A DNA stretch of 64,000 nt from Minisyncoccus sp041650175 (GCA_041650175.1 JBAZLS010000001.1:1-64000), one strand, 5' to 3'; positions 8,848 through 17,957 are shown, counted from the stretch's first letter. Notes: a model not told the origin generated them from the sequence alone. Numbers and translations are program-made.

Positions 8848-10130
8848 TCTTTAAGTATTTCTTTAATTTTTAATACTCCTAATTGAGTTCCATCAACAAA
8901 TCCCTGCATAGCTATTTTTGCAAGATTTCCTTCATTTATTTCATTCATCAGCCATTTCCTAACAAATTTTATATTTTTTTGCTCTATTCCAAATCCTGAC
9001 TCTAATATCCATTGCTTGTTTATATTTTCATGGGAACCTATCGTTGGAGCAATCACAATCGGCAAGCCTAAGGCAGTATAAAAAGAAAGTTCGCTCGGTT
9101 TTGTCCAAAGAATATCAGTTCGTCGAAGAGCCTTATTGAATCTATCATAATATTCTTCAAAAGTTGATTCATAAAGAATTTCTATTCCAGCCACAGTATC
9201 AAGTTCGGCAACGGCTAATTCCTTTTCAAAATACCATTTGATTTCTTTTCTTGTTCCCGCCACTAAAATCACTTTCATTTTTTTCTCCTTTATTTCCTTA
9301 GTAAATGCCTTTACTATTTCGATGCCATATTCCTTCTGCGCCCCAGCACCGCCAACCGCAAACATAATTGTGAGCGGTCTACCAGACTTATTAGGCAAGG
9401 AACCCAAATTCTTTTCAACAATTACGCCATACTTCCTTCGATAAATCTTATTAGGATCAAGATTTACAATTCTTGTTTTTAAATCGCTTCGGAGTATCTC
9501 CATATTTTCTCCTCCGATATTTTCAAGAGGCAATGGATATCCAGTTAAAAAAATATTTTTTTCTGGAACGCCATACATCTTCAAGCGATCATAAGCTCTT
9601 TCTGTCGAAGCAAAATATCTTATCTTTGTCGTTTCTGGCTCCATTGGAGCCCAAGACCTTGAGATATCAGTATCACAAACAACACAAAAAATATTACCGG
9701 AATAATTAAAATGTTCTGCCATAAAAGCAGGAGTAAAAAAAGTTGAAATAATAGGAATTTTTTTCCCCCGAGAAATTTTTTCTAACCCTTCAATCAAATC
9801 CTTTCCCCATCCTCTTGCAAACAAAGGATACATTCCTTTCTGGGTAAAGCTTGAACCTGTCAGATTTTTATCAGTATAAAATTCGCCAACCGCTTGGGTA
9901 GCGTCAAAAATAGAAAACATTATGTTCCCTAAAATTGGAACCTTCTTAAATCTTGAAACAAATTCATAAAATGCCTGAGAATTATCCCAAAAACTCCTAT
10001 CGGTCTCCGGAATATTCTTATAATTATTAGCATTTATGATTTTTTTTCTTAAGGCAAAAGATTTTAATGTATGGGCAGTACGTTGATGTCCATATCCCAT
10101 ATCAATCGACAGAATAAAAGCTTTTTTCAT
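8835..10130 (-). CDS. MGDG-synthase-like (MurG superfamily) glycosyltransferase
   Basis: A 431-residue GT-B fold protein. The start carries the loop MGYGHQRTAHTL, a GxGHxR-type motif characteristic of monogalactosyldiacylglycerol synthases and processive diacylglycerol glucosyltransferases. The C-terminal donor-binding half has KPSELSFYTALGLPIVIAP followed by GSHENINKQW, matching the nucleotide-sugar site of the superfamily. It probably glycosylates a lipid at the inner face of the membrane. The coupled downstream transporter and nearby GT2 gene support a glycolipid pathway. The acceptor is not determined. Confidence 0.8.
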   Translation of the reverse strand: MKKAFILSIDMGYGHQRTAHTLKSFALRKKIINANNYKNIPETDRSFWDNSQAFYEFVSRFKKVPILGNIMFSIFDATQAVGEFYTDKNLTGSSFTQKGMYPLFARGWGKDLIEGLEKISRGKKIPIISTFFTPAFMAEHFNYSGNIFCVVCDTDISRSWAPMEPETTKIRYFASTERAYDRLKMYGVPEKNIFLTGYPLPLENIGGENMEILRSDLKTRIVNLDPNKIYRRKYGVIVEKNLGSLPNKSGRPLTIMFAVGGAGAQKEYGIEIVKAFTKEIKEKKMKVILVAGTRKEIKWYFEKELAVAELDTVAGIEILYESTFEEYYDRFNKALRRTDILWTKPSELSFYTALGLPIVIAPTIGSHENINKQWILESGFGIEQKNIKFVRKWLMNEINEGNLAKIAMQGFVDGTQLGVLKIKEILKECCG

Positions 10131-10183
10131 AATAAATTTTATTAGTTCTATATGCCTTAATTATATCTTAAAGAAACAAAAAA

Positions 10184-11638
10184 TCAAAGAGCATATTTTT
10201 TTCTTTTTCTATAGATAAAGATTCCTATTAAAGCATAAAAAATAATTGCTAACTCAAAAGAAAAAGTAAAATATATAAATGGAGTTGCCGAAAAAATCTT
10301 AGCAATAGAAATTAAGACAAGAATAAACGGATAAAGCAAAAAAGCGACAAAACTATGGACAAATGGAATAAAAAATAAAAAACAATAAATAAATCCGAGG
10401 CCAAGGCAAATTGGCATAATTGGAATTATCAATATATTGGCCAAAATCGAAAAAAATGAAAAAGATTGCGATGTCAAAAATAATATTGGCAATACGAAAA
10501 TTTGCGCTGCAAATGTAGTTGCAAATAATTCTCGCAAGTAATTCATTTTTCCTTTGAATAATTTCAAGAAAAAATCGTTAATTAGAGAAGATAAAAATAT
10601 TAAGCCAGCTACTGCTAAAAAAGAAAGCTGGAAGCCAAGGTCATATTTTAAAACTAAAGGATTATGCAAGCACATCAAAAAAGCTGCCAAAACTAGCATT
10701 CTCCAATCCTGAGCTTGACGGTCGACTATCTTCGCCAAATAAACAAAACCTATCATTATGCCAGCTCTGACACTAGATGCCGGAAAAAAAATCAAGAACA
10801 TATAACAAAAAATCAATAGTAAGACAAATACCAGAGATTGCTTTTTCCAAAAACCTAAAAGTAAGAAAAAACTGAACAAGAAAGATGCTATCAAAATGAA
10901 ATGGGAACCAGAAATAGCAATAGCATGACTAATTCCACTTTTTGATAATTCTTGCTTGAAATCAACTGACATTTTTTCCGATTCGCCAAGAACCATCGCT
11001 TGGACTACCTGGGCTTGGCTCGGAATAAAATCGGCATCAATCGAATCAGATATCTTGCTTTTTATCTCATTTATTGCAAAAAGAAAAAAATTTGAATCTT
11101 CTTTTCCAATTACTTTAATATCAGGATAATACAAAATAGCAGAAATATTTTCTTTTGCTAAATATCCGCGATAATCAAAGCTAGAAAAATTTTTTGGCTT
11201 TTTAAGCATTCCAAAAGCTTCTATCTTATCGCATTCTTCAATTATAGAATACTTATCACTAGAAATCAGAACCTTCCCCCAATTTCCTTCTTGATTATCA
11301 ACGTTTGTTACCTCTACTATTATTTTTTTCTTATCAAAGCCTTCAGAATTCCGAACGACTTTCCCAACAATAGTTATCTTGGCATTATCAAAATCCAAAA
11401 TAGGCGCATCAAATATTTTGGATAAATGTAATCCAAATAAGAAGATTCCAAAAGAAAAAGATAAGAAGCCTAGCCCATAAATAATCAAAGGTTTTTTGTA
11501 GAACAGACCGACAGTTGATAATCCCAAGATTAAAAACACAATTGCGCTATAAAAATAATCAGAAATAAAAAAAGAAGCAAAAAATATGCCTCCCAGATAT
11601 GATAAGCAAAACACTAAAAAAATATTCGCCTTATGCAT
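10184..11638 (-). CDS. comEC: ComEC/Rec2-like competence channel, no hydrolase domain
   Basis: ComEC forms the inner-membrane channel for single-stranded DNA uptake. This 484-residue protein has the N-terminal hydrophobic pair, an OB-like extracytoplasmic part (about residues 60-180) and the competence helices. The helices include the family core GISHAIAISGSHF near residue 235 and the ASSVRAGIM motif. It ends right after the last helix with IYRKRKKYAL. Full-length ComEC is usually around 750 residues with a C-terminal metallo-beta-lactamase domain, which is absent here; no separate one is seen nearby. The gene abuts the rhomboid gene without a gap. Confidence 0.88.
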   Translation of the reverse strand: MHKANIFLVFCLSYLGGIFFASFFISDYFYSAIVFLILGLSTVGLFYKKPLIIYGLGFLSFSFGIFLFGLHLSKIFDAPILDFDNAKITIVGKVVRNSEGFDKKKIIVEVTNVDNQEGNWGKVLISSDKYSIIEECDKIEAFGMLKKPKNFSSFDYRGYLAKENISAILYYPDIKVIGKEDSNFFLFAINEIKSKISDSIDADFIPSQAQVVQAMVLGESEKMSVDFKQELSKSGISHAIAISGSHFILIASFLFSFFLLLGFWKKQSLVFVLLLIFCYMFLIFFPASSVRAGIMIGFVYLAKIVDRQAQDWRMLVLAAFLMCLHNPLVLKYDLGFQLSFLAVAGLIFLSSLINDFFLKLFKGKMNYLRELFATTFAAQIFVLPILFLTSQSFSFFSILANILIIPIMPICLGLGFIYCFLFFIPFVHSFVAFLLYPFILVLISIAKIFSATPFIYFTFSFELAIIFYALIGIFIYRKRKKYAL

Positions 11639-12256
11639 TTATTTAAAAAATCCTTTTTTAAATTTTTTAACAAATAATACACCAGCTAAAAATCCTCCGA
11701 CGTGTCCCGCATAAGCAACCATATCATTATTACCTAAAGACAAGAACTGCAAGACAAACCAAATAATGATAAAAATAACAGCTGGAATAGAAGCAAGAAA
11801 CCATATGAAAAACGGAACGATAGACTTAATTTTATTGCGTGGAAACATCACCAGATAACCTCCTAAAACACCAGAAATTGCCCCTGAAGCGCCGATCACA
11901 GGAATAGTTGAACCAATAGACGTCAATGCATAAATAACAGCCGAAAAAACGCCACAAAATAAATAAAAAATCAAAAATTTTAAATGCCCCATCTTTGATT
12001 CCAAGTTATCTCCAAAGACCCATAAAAACCAGACATTGCCTAATAAATGAAAAATATCAGCATGTAAAAACATTGATGAAAAAACTGTATAAAATTTTCC
12101 ATTCAAAAAATCAGCACTGCGGAATCCATAAAAATCAACACAAAAATCAAGGTAAGAAAACGTATAAAAAAATATGGCGACATTTATAATTATCAAAAGA
12201 ATTGTAAATATCGGCCACTTGCCTTTTATTCTATTCTCATCATAAAGAGGAAACAT
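11639..12256 (-). CDS. Rhomboid-family intramembrane serine protease
   Basis: A 205-residue membrane protease that cleaves transmembrane substrates. The catalytic serine lies in GASGAISG (about residue 125) and the histidine in GHVGGFLAG near residue 185. LGNVWFLWVFGDNLE is the typical loop-1/helix-2 signature. The six-helix core length is standard. The stop codon adjoins the comEC start without spacing, so both are likely made from one transcript. Confidence 0.92.
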   Translation of the reverse strand: MFPLYDENRIKGKWPIFTILLIIINVAIFFYTFSYLDFCVDFYGFRSADFLNGKFYTVFSSMFLHADIFHLLGNVWFLWVFGDNLESKMGHLKFLIFYLFCGVFSAVIYALTSIGSTIPVIGASGAISGVLGGYLVMFPRNKIKSIVPFFIWFLASIPAVIFIIIWFVLQFLSLGNNDMVAYAGHVGGFLAGVLFVKKFKKGFFK

Positions 12257-12274
12257 AAGATTATAAGATTAAAA

Positions 12275-12979
12275 CTATCTTATTCTGCAGATTTCAAATA
12301 ATGGGCTTATCTTATCTGTAACTTTTTCAAAAAAATCATAAGGAAAAGATTTTGATCCTTTTAACGAATTATCAATCAGATCTTTTTCGGGATTAAATTG
12401 CTGCAAGAAATATTTTTTTGCCGGTCCAATACTATTTGCAATAGAAATAATATCCTCCATATTGTGGATTCCAGGAACAACAGTCGTCCTGAATTCATAA
12501 TCAATTCCAGAATTTTTTATTATTTCAATTGACTGTTTTATTTTTTCGATATCGCTGTCTACCCCTGTAGCTATTTTATATTTTTCAGCTGTGAGCGGAG
12601 CCTTTATATCCATCGCAATATAATCAATTAATTTTTTCTCAATTAATTCTTTTATTTTTTCACTATTAGTTCCATTGCTATCAAGTTTTATAAAATAACC
12701 CATAGCTTTTAATTTCGAACAAAAATCATCTAATTCAAAGTTTAAAGTCGGTTCGCCTCCACACAAAACCACTCCTTCAAGCATTCCTATCCTGCTTTCT
12801 AAATATTCTAATATTTTTTCTTCGCTTAATTCTGGATGCTGTTTTATCTTTTCCGGCAATACCAATTCGCTTGAATAGCAAAAAGGACATCTAAAATTAC
12901 ACCCAGACAAAAAAACTATGCAAGATAGTTTCCCCGGATAATCAATAAGAGTAAATTTTTGGAATCCTCCAATAATCAT
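12275..12979 (-). CDS. nrdG: Anaerobic ribonucleotide reductase activase (radical SAM, NrdG-type)
   Basis: Installs the glycyl radical on NrdD using S-adenosylmethionine and a [4Fe-4S] cluster. The cluster motif CNFRCPFC (CxxxCxxC, about residues 27-34) is clear, and VVLCGGEPTL is the SAM-binding glycine motif. At 234 residues it matches the NrdG2/PflA-like branch. It lies downstream of the separate glycyl-radical protein and nrdD, but a strong terminator (12991-13010) lies in between, so it may have its own or only partial readthrough expression. Confidence 0.92.
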   Translation of the reverse strand: MIIGGFQKFTLIDYPGKLSCIVFLSGCNFRCPFCYSSELVLPEKIKQHPELSEEKILEYLESRIGMLEGVVLCGGEPTLNFELDDFCSKLKAMGYFIKLDSNGTNSEKIKELIEKKLIDYIAMDIKAPLTAEKYKIATGVDSDIEKIKQSIEIIKNSGIDYEFRTTVVPGIHNMEDIISIANSIGPAKKYFLQQFNPEKDLIDNSLKGSKSFPYDFFEKVTDKISPLFEICRIR

Positions 12980-12990
12980 AATTGTAAAAA

Positions 12991-13010
12991 TGTGCGGTTT
13001 TTACCGCACA
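12991..13010 (-). terminator. Intrinsic terminator between the glycyl-radical gene and nrdG
   Basis: A perfect 8-bp stem (TGTGCGGT with ACCGCACA) is followed on the minus strand by a T run. It lies 17 bases after the stop of the small glycyl-radical gene and 12 bases before the start of nrdG. Confidence 0.85.
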
Positions 13011-13026
13011 CTTCTAAATTTTTAAA

Positions 13027-13305
13027 TTAAATACTAAACGTTTTTCTATCAGCAAATTCTTTTTGTTTCCCCTCATTCCATTGGGATACTGGCCTAATAT
13101 AACCGACCACTCTGGAATAGACTTCTGTCTCCTGATAATTCCTAAGAGATTGATCTTTTGTAAAACATTCATTACATTTAAAAACCATTTTCTCTTTTCC
13201 ATTCCCTAGGTCATATTTGAGCAAATGGCCATTCTTTATTTCATTATTTTCATCTACCACTATTTCTTTGTCGCAATCATGACAAAAAAAATTTTGAATT
13301 TCCAT
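13027..13305 (-). CDS. Stand-alone glycyl-radical domain protein (NrdD C-terminus paralogue)
   Basis: A 92-residue protein. Residues 61-88 are identical to the C-terminal glycyl-radical loop of the neighbouring NrdD (YSRVVGYIRPVSQWNEG and onward), with the radical glycine at residue 68. The first half differs: it carries two CxxC pairs (C8/C11 and C44/C47), probably a zinc site. The layout recalls YfiD/GrcA, the spare-part protein that replaces the damaged radical domain of pyruvate formate-lyase. A role repairing or regulating NrdD is an inference. At DNA level 84 bases match nrdD with two differences. I chose the start at 13305. The in-frame ATG at 13368 would translate a perfect inverted repeat and looks less likely. 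Confidence 0.8.
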   Translation of the reverse strand: MEIQNFFCHDCDKEIVVDENNEIKNGHLLKYDLGNGKEKMVFKCNECFTKDQSLRNYQETEVYSRVVGYIRPVSQWNEGKQKEFADRKTFSI

Positions 13306-13317
13306 ATATTTATTAGC

Positions 13318-13366
13318 AGAATGATTTATTTTGCCTATTTTTTTCCCGCAAAATAAATCATTTTGC
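13318..13366. promoter_or_regulatory. Large inverted repeat upstream of the glycyl-radical gene
   Basis: An 18-bp class inverted repeat, with arms AGAATGATTTATTTTGC and GCAAAATAAATCATTTT and a 13-base spacer, lies between the nrdD stop and the small glycyl-radical gene. No T run follows the stem on the minus strand, so it is not a standard terminator. It could be an operator, an mRNA-stability hairpin or a processing site separating the two cistrons. Confidence 0.6.
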
Positions 13367-13381
13367 ATAAATTAGTCTTAT

Positions 13382-15508
13382 TTATTTTTTAAGATTAGCT
13401 AAAGAATTTTTTAAATTAAATTCTTTTCTGTCAGCAAATTCTTTTTGTTTCCCCTCATTCCATTGGGATACTGGCCTGATATAACCGACCACTCTGGAAT
13501 AGACTTCGCAAGGCTGTTCTATTGCGCATTTCGGACAAGCGAAATGTTTTCCAGCAATATAGCCATGAGTAGGACAGATTGAAAAAGTAGGAGTAATAGT
13601 GATATAAGGCAAACGATTTTTTTCAAAAGCTTTTTTAATCAAAGTCTTCAGATTTTCAATATCGGTAATTTCTTCACCTAAAAAGAGATGTTCTACGGTT
13701 CCTCCAGTGTATTTGCACTGTAAGTCATCCTGTAATTTTAATTCTTCAAAAACATCATCAGTATAATTTACTGGCAATTGAGTCGAATTCGTATAATAAG
13801 GAACTTTCTTAGTGCCAGATGCAACAATCTCTGGATACAATTTTTTATCTTTCTGAGCCAATCTATAAGCAGTTGATTCTGCTGGAGTAGCCTCTAAATT
13901 ATAAATATTATTTGTTTCCTGTTGAAACTGAACTAGCTTTTCTCTCATAAAATCCATAATTTCTAATGAAAAAGAAACTCCTTTTTTAGATCCAATATTC
14001 TCATCCATAAAATTAAGCAAAGCTTCATTCATTCCAACAATTCCAATCGTCGAGAAGTGGTTGGCAAAATATTGTCCTTTTGCTTTTTTTACTCCCATTA
14101 AATAATGCCTTGAATACGGATAAAGCCCCTTGCTCGTATATTCTTCAATAGATTTTCTTTTTATTTCCAAACTTTCTTTTGCATATTGCATTACTTTGCC
14201 CAATCTTTCAAAAAAGTCTTTTTTAGTTTTTGATAAGTACCCTATCCTTGGCAAATTAATCGTAACTACCCCAATACTTCCCGTTAAAGATCCTGAACCA
14301 AAAAGTCCGCCACCTCCACGATTACTCAATTCAGATAAATCAAGTCTTAAACGGCAACACATTGACCTTACATCTTCTGGCTTCATATCAGAATTGATAT
14401 AATTTGCAAAATAATTAATTCCATATTTTGCTGAAGCTTCAAACATTGGAATCAAGGCTGGATCATCCCAAGGAAAATCAGGAGTTATATTAATTGTCGG
14501 TATCGGGAAAGAAAATGGCCTTCCACTTCGATCTCCTTTTATCATAACTGTATAAAAAGCTCTTACAAGAACTTTCATCTCTTCTTCAAATTCACCATAA
14601 GTTTCTTTTTGGGGAGCCCCTCCGATTATTACCGGTTGTTTTGCGAAAACTAGAGATGGTTTTAAATCAAGAGTAATATTAGTAAAAGGACACTGAAAAC
14701 CTACTCTCGTTGGAACAGCCATATTGTAAAGAAATTCTTGAATCGCTTGTTCTACTTGGACGTAACTGAGATTATCATAACGGATAAAAGGAGCCAATAA
14801 TGTATCAAAATTTGAAAAAGATACTGCTCCAGCAGCCTCCCCCTGAAGGGTATACATAAAATTAACTATTTGACCCAAAGCTGTACGAAAATGTTTTGGA
14901 GGAGAAGACTCTATCTTTCCAGATACACCGCCAAATCCTCCTTGAAGCAATGCATATAAATCCCATCCGACACAATAACAAGCAAGCGTATCCAAATTAT
15001 GAATATGCATATCTCCAGACTCATGAGCCTCTCTTACTTCCTGAGGATAAATTTTGTTAAGCCAATATTTTTTGACGATATAAGAAACTCCATAATGATT
15101 TAATCCCTGAAGAGAAAAAGTCATATTAGAATTTTCTTGGACTTCCCAATCTAATTTATCTAAATAATCATCAACTCTATCAACAGCTTCTTCACTAATC
15201 TCTTCCGCTTCTCTTATTCTTCTCCTTTGCTCTCTATAAAGAATATATGCCTTAGCAGCATCAACTTCATCTTCAAGCATTAACGATTCTTCGACAATAT
15301 CTTGTATCTCTTCAACAGTAGGAATTTCATTTTCTTTGTATCTCCTGTTTAAAATATCAACTACCTTATCCGAAATATGATTTGTCTTCTCGCCATTCCC
15401 AGAATCAGTGAAAGTTATTGCTTTGAATACAGCTTTTGTGATCTTTTCTTGATTAAATTCTACAAGATCACCATTTCTTTTTCGTATTTTAGTGATTTTA
15501 TTTGTCAT
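13382..15508 (-). CDS. nrdD: Anaerobic ribonucleoside-triphosphate reductase (class III)
   Basis: Reduces ribonucleotides to deoxyribonucleotides without oxygen. The 708-residue protein begins with an ATP-cone allosteric domain (IRKRNGDLVEFNQEKITKAV). It continues with the NrdD barrel and ends with a four-cysteine zinc site (CPTHGY, CPKC) and the glycyl-radical loop RVVGYIRP, radical glycine at residue 675. All expected parts are present. A near-consensus promoter lies right against the start codon (15518-15546). The neighbouring separate radical-domain protein and nrdG complete an anaerobic dNTP module, implying a fermentative or oxygen-avoiding cell. Confidence 0.96.
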   Translation of the reverse strand: MTNKITKIRKRNGDLVEFNQEKITKAVFKAITFTDSGNGEKTNHISDKVVDILNRRYKENEIPTVEEIQDIVEESLMLEDEVDAAKAYILYREQRRRIREAEEISEEAVDRVDDYLDKLDWEVQENSNMTFSLQGLNHYGVSYIVKKYWLNKIYPQEVREAHESGDMHIHNLDTLACYCVGWDLYALLQGGFGGVSGKIESSPPKHFRTALGQIVNFMYTLQGEAAGAVSFSNFDTLLAPFIRYDNLSYVQVEQAIQEFLYNMAVPTRVGFQCPFTNITLDLKPSLVFAKQPVIIGGAPQKETYGEFEEEMKVLVRAFYTVMIKGDRSGRPFSFPIPTINITPDFPWDDPALIPMFEASAKYGINYFANYINSDMKPEDVRSMCCRLRLDLSELSNRGGGGLFGSGSLTGSIGVVTINLPRIGYLSKTKKDFFERLGKVMQYAKESLEIKRKSIEEYTSKGLYPYSRHYLMGVKKAKGQYFANHFSTIGIVGMNEALLNFMDENIGSKKGVSFSLEIMDFMREKLVQFQQETNNIYNLEATPAESTAYRLAQKDKKLYPEIVASGTKKVPYYTNSTQLPVNYTDDVFEELKLQDDLQCKYTGGTVEHLFLGEEITDIENLKTLIKKAFEKNRLPYITITPTFSICPTHGYIAGKHFACPKCAIEQPCEVYSRVVGYIRPVSQWNEGKQKEFADRKEFNLKNSLANLKK

Positions 15509-15517
15509 GATATTACA

Positions 15518-15546
15518 ATTCTATCCTCCCCTAAAATCGCTGTCAA
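15518..15546 (-). promoter_or_regulatory. Promoter of nrdD, predicted leaderless
   Basis: On the minus strand TTGACA (15541-15546) and TAGAAT (15518-15523) are separated by exactly 17 bases. The expected start of transcription falls about 3 bases before the ATG at 15508, so the message would have almost no leader. The -35 hexamer is half of a TGTCAA/TTGACA inverted repeat (15541-15554), a possible operator. Confidence 0.65.
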
Positions 15547-15646
15547 TTTTGACAAAAATCTATAAGATTTTCTTGATTTTTTATGGGTCTGTTGATAATT
15601 TTTGGGATATAAATATCTTATAACCCATATGAATTTTTAAAAAAAA

Positions 15647-16576
15647 TTACTTATTAGGACTAGTAGCAATAATAGTAATCCTAATTTCATCTTTATTTAA
15701 AGATTCGTCTCGAGATGCGCCAAAAATAATTTTTGCACTTGGCGAAACTCTCTTCTTGACCTCTTCTGCTATTTTTTTTATCTCTGAAACTGTTGCACTT
15801 CCAGATCCAGAAGCAACATTAAAAAGAATGCTATTTGTTTTCTCAAGAGAAAAACCGCTTATTGATAAAGAAAAAGCTTTATCAATTGCTTTTATTGCTC
15901 TATCCTTCCCCTCACCTTTTCCTGTTCCAAAAAAAGCGACTCCTCCATTTTTCAAAGTTTCTTTTATGTCAGCAAAATCAAGATTCAATATTCCAGTATT
16001 TGAAATAATATTAGAAATACTTTCTACTGCTTCTTTAAGCAAGTCATCACATTTCTGAAAAGCATAATCGATCGTAGCTTTTGGCGGAATTATACTAACT
16101 AATTTATCATTCGGTATAACAACTAAAGTATCTATATTCTGTTTTATTTCTTCTAAACTCGAAAGCGCAATTTTTCTTCTCTTCTTTCCTTCAAAAGAAA
16201 AAGGCAAAGTGACAACACCAATAGTCAGTACGCCTAATTTTTTTGCTATTTCAGCAACAATCGGCATAGCACCAGACCCTGTTCCTCCGCCAAGCCCAGC
16301 TGAGAGAAAAACTATATCCGCATTTCTTATTACATCTTCTATTTCTTTCTGGCTTTCCCTTGCAGCCATAGCCCCAATCTCTGGTTTCATTCCTGATCCA
16401 AGCCCATTAGTAGTTTTCTCTCCGATTTTCATTTTTAAGTGGGCGTCTTTTTTCTTCAGATCTTGGACATCCGTATTCATACTTATGAGATCAGCATTCT
16501 TAATACTTCCTCCAAATAAACGAGAAATAGTATTACAGCCAGCTCCGCCTATTCCAATTACTCTTATCTTGGTCAT
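15647..16576 (-). CDS. ftsZ: Cell-division GTPase FtsZ (short form)
   Basis: Polymerises at mid-cell to form the division ring. The tubulin signature GGGTGSG (near residue 97) and the N-terminal GIGGAGCNTISRL are both present. At 309 residues it has essentially only the GTPase and activation domains: it stops at about ITIIATSPNK, without the flexible linker and the conserved C-terminal peptide that normally binds FtsA. It lies 4 bases from ftsA, as in most division clusters. A second, longer FtsZ-like protein is encoded at 25925-27451, so the tail function may be divided between them. Confidence 0.94.
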   Translation of the reverse strand: MTKIRVIGIGGAGCNTISRLFGGSIKNADLISMNTDVQDLKKKDAHLKMKIGEKTTNGLGSGMKPEIGAMAARESQKEIEDVIRNADIVFLSAGLGGGTGSGAMPIVAEIAKKLGVLTIGVVTLPFSFEGKKRRKIALSSLEEIKQNIDTLVVIPNDKLVSIIPPKATIDYAFQKCDDLLKEAVESISNIISNTGILNLDFADIKETLKNGGVAFFGTGKGEGKDRAIKAIDKAFSLSISGFSLEKTNSILFNVASGSGSATVSEIKKIAEEVKKRVSPSAKIIFGASRDESLNKDEIRITIIATSPNK

Positions 16577-16580
16577 TTTT

Positions 16581-17957
16581 TTACGGAATTAAATTTCCAA
16601 TTATTTCTCCAATTTTCCCAAAAAATCCTTTTATCCGACCATTTCCAGATTTCCCTTGGTCTGTCTCATCTTCATCTAACTCATCAATAACCAAACCGCA
16701 GACAGTTACGTAAGAAGGATCTTTATCTAATCCCGGAAAATCCTTCGCATATCCAATTCGACAAGGAAGATTGAATTCTTTTTTTGCTATATCGACAATT
16801 CCTGGCAATTTTGCACCACCACCGATAAGAATAATTCCTCCCGGTAAAAGTCCGGAGTTAGCAGAAGAATTAATCTGCTCAGTAATTAATTCAAATATTT
16901 CTGACACTCTTGCTTCAATTATTTTTTTTAATTCTTTTTCATAAAAATAAAAACAATTCTTTTTTTGAGGTTTTTCTTTTTTCGCTAAAACAATTTTCTT
17001 ATTTGGATTAGGCTTTCCTGATATTTCTATTTTTTTCTTTATTAATGGTTCATCATATTCATCTTCATTATCATCTTTCGGATTAGCGCCAAAAACAGAA
17101 TCAAGGTTAAGTTCTATTTTTTTTGATTGACCGCCTTTGCAATCAGTAAGGCAACATCCGAATTGCTGTTTGATTTTTTCTGCTATTTCTATTTCTGTCT
17201 TGAATCCGATAGCAATATCATTTGTAATATTAGATGATCCAACAGGATAAACAGCCGAATTAATCAATCTTCCATCCTGATAAATAATAACGCTAGAAGT
17301 TCCAGCTCCAATATTAACAACAGCAACGCCAAGTTCTTTCAAATCCTGATTCAAGACTACTCTGGCATCAGCAATCGGATTAGCTATTATTCCATCACTA
17401 TTGCCGATCCCCGCAACACTCAAAGACTGGTCAATACTCTCTCTGTCTGAAAAAAAGCAAGTTAAAACTAAGGCATCTAATTTCAATTTATATCCTTGTA
17501 GTCCGATAGGATTTTTTATTTCACCTTCATCATCCAATATCCATTCCCTTGGATAAACTCCTAATATCTCCTTATTAGTAAGAACTGGTCCAATCTTTTC
17601 CTGAACTTGAAGATTAACTCTTTCAACATCCTCCGCAGAAACTTTTCCATTAGCACGGCCAACTAAAATAGTTTCTTGGCTTGGAATCATTTCTATCTTA
17701 CTTCCATTGATATTCACATATATTTCATCCAATTTCTGTCCATCAAATTTCCGTTCTGTTCGCATCACTAATTCCTGGATTTTTTTACCAACTTCGACTG
17801 GATTTCTTACTCTTCCCTTCTGCACTCCAGCAGATTTCAACTTATCAAAAAACAAAACCTCCTGGATTTCGCCAGTATTAGGATCTTTTTTAACAGTCAA
17901 TATTTTAATAGTATCTGTGCCGATATCAATACCAGTAACAATTTGAGGTTTTGCCAT
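16581..17957 (-). CDS. ftsA: Cell-division protein FtsA
   Basis: An actin-like ATPase that tethers FtsZ to the membrane. The phosphate-binding GIDIGTDTIKIL (residues 9-20), the NINGSKIE strand and the later NIGAGTSSVIIY and GGIILIGGGAKLPG loops are typical. The 458-residue length is somewhat long because of a charged, poorly conserved insertion (about residues 285-340, with KKDDNEDEYDEP-like composition). The C-terminus (GFFGKIGEIIGNLIP) is a good amphipathic membrane helix. It precedes ftsZ by 4 bases and follows ybeY by 6. Confidence 0.93.
   Translation of the reverse strand: MAKPQIVTGIDIGTDTIKILTVKKDPNTGEIQEVLFFDKLKSAGVQKGRVRNPVEVGKKIQELVMRTERKFDGQKLDEIYVNINGSKIEMIPSQETILVGRANGKVSAEDVERVNLQVQEKIGPVLTNKEILGVYPREWILDDEGEIKNPIGLQGYKLKLDALVLTCFFSDRESIDQSLSVAGIGNSDGIIANPIADARVVLNQDLKELGVAVVNIGAGTSSVIIYQDGRLINSAVYPVGSSNITNDIAIGFKTEIEIAEKIKQQFGCCLTDCKGGQSKKIELNLDSVFGANPKDDNEDEYDEPLIKKKIEISGKPNPNKKIVLAKKEKPQKKNCFYFYEKELKKIIEARVSEIFELITEQINSSANSGLLPGGIILIGGGAKLPGIVDIAKKEFNLPCRIGYAKDFPGLDKDPSYVTVCGLVIDELDEDETDQGKSGNGRIKGFFGKIGEIIGNLIP

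Noticed and set aside
13305..13368. Longer start for the glycyl-radical protein
   Set aside because: The added 21 residues would be encoded by a palindrome and do not resemble a protein. The ATG at 13305 gives a clean N-terminus.
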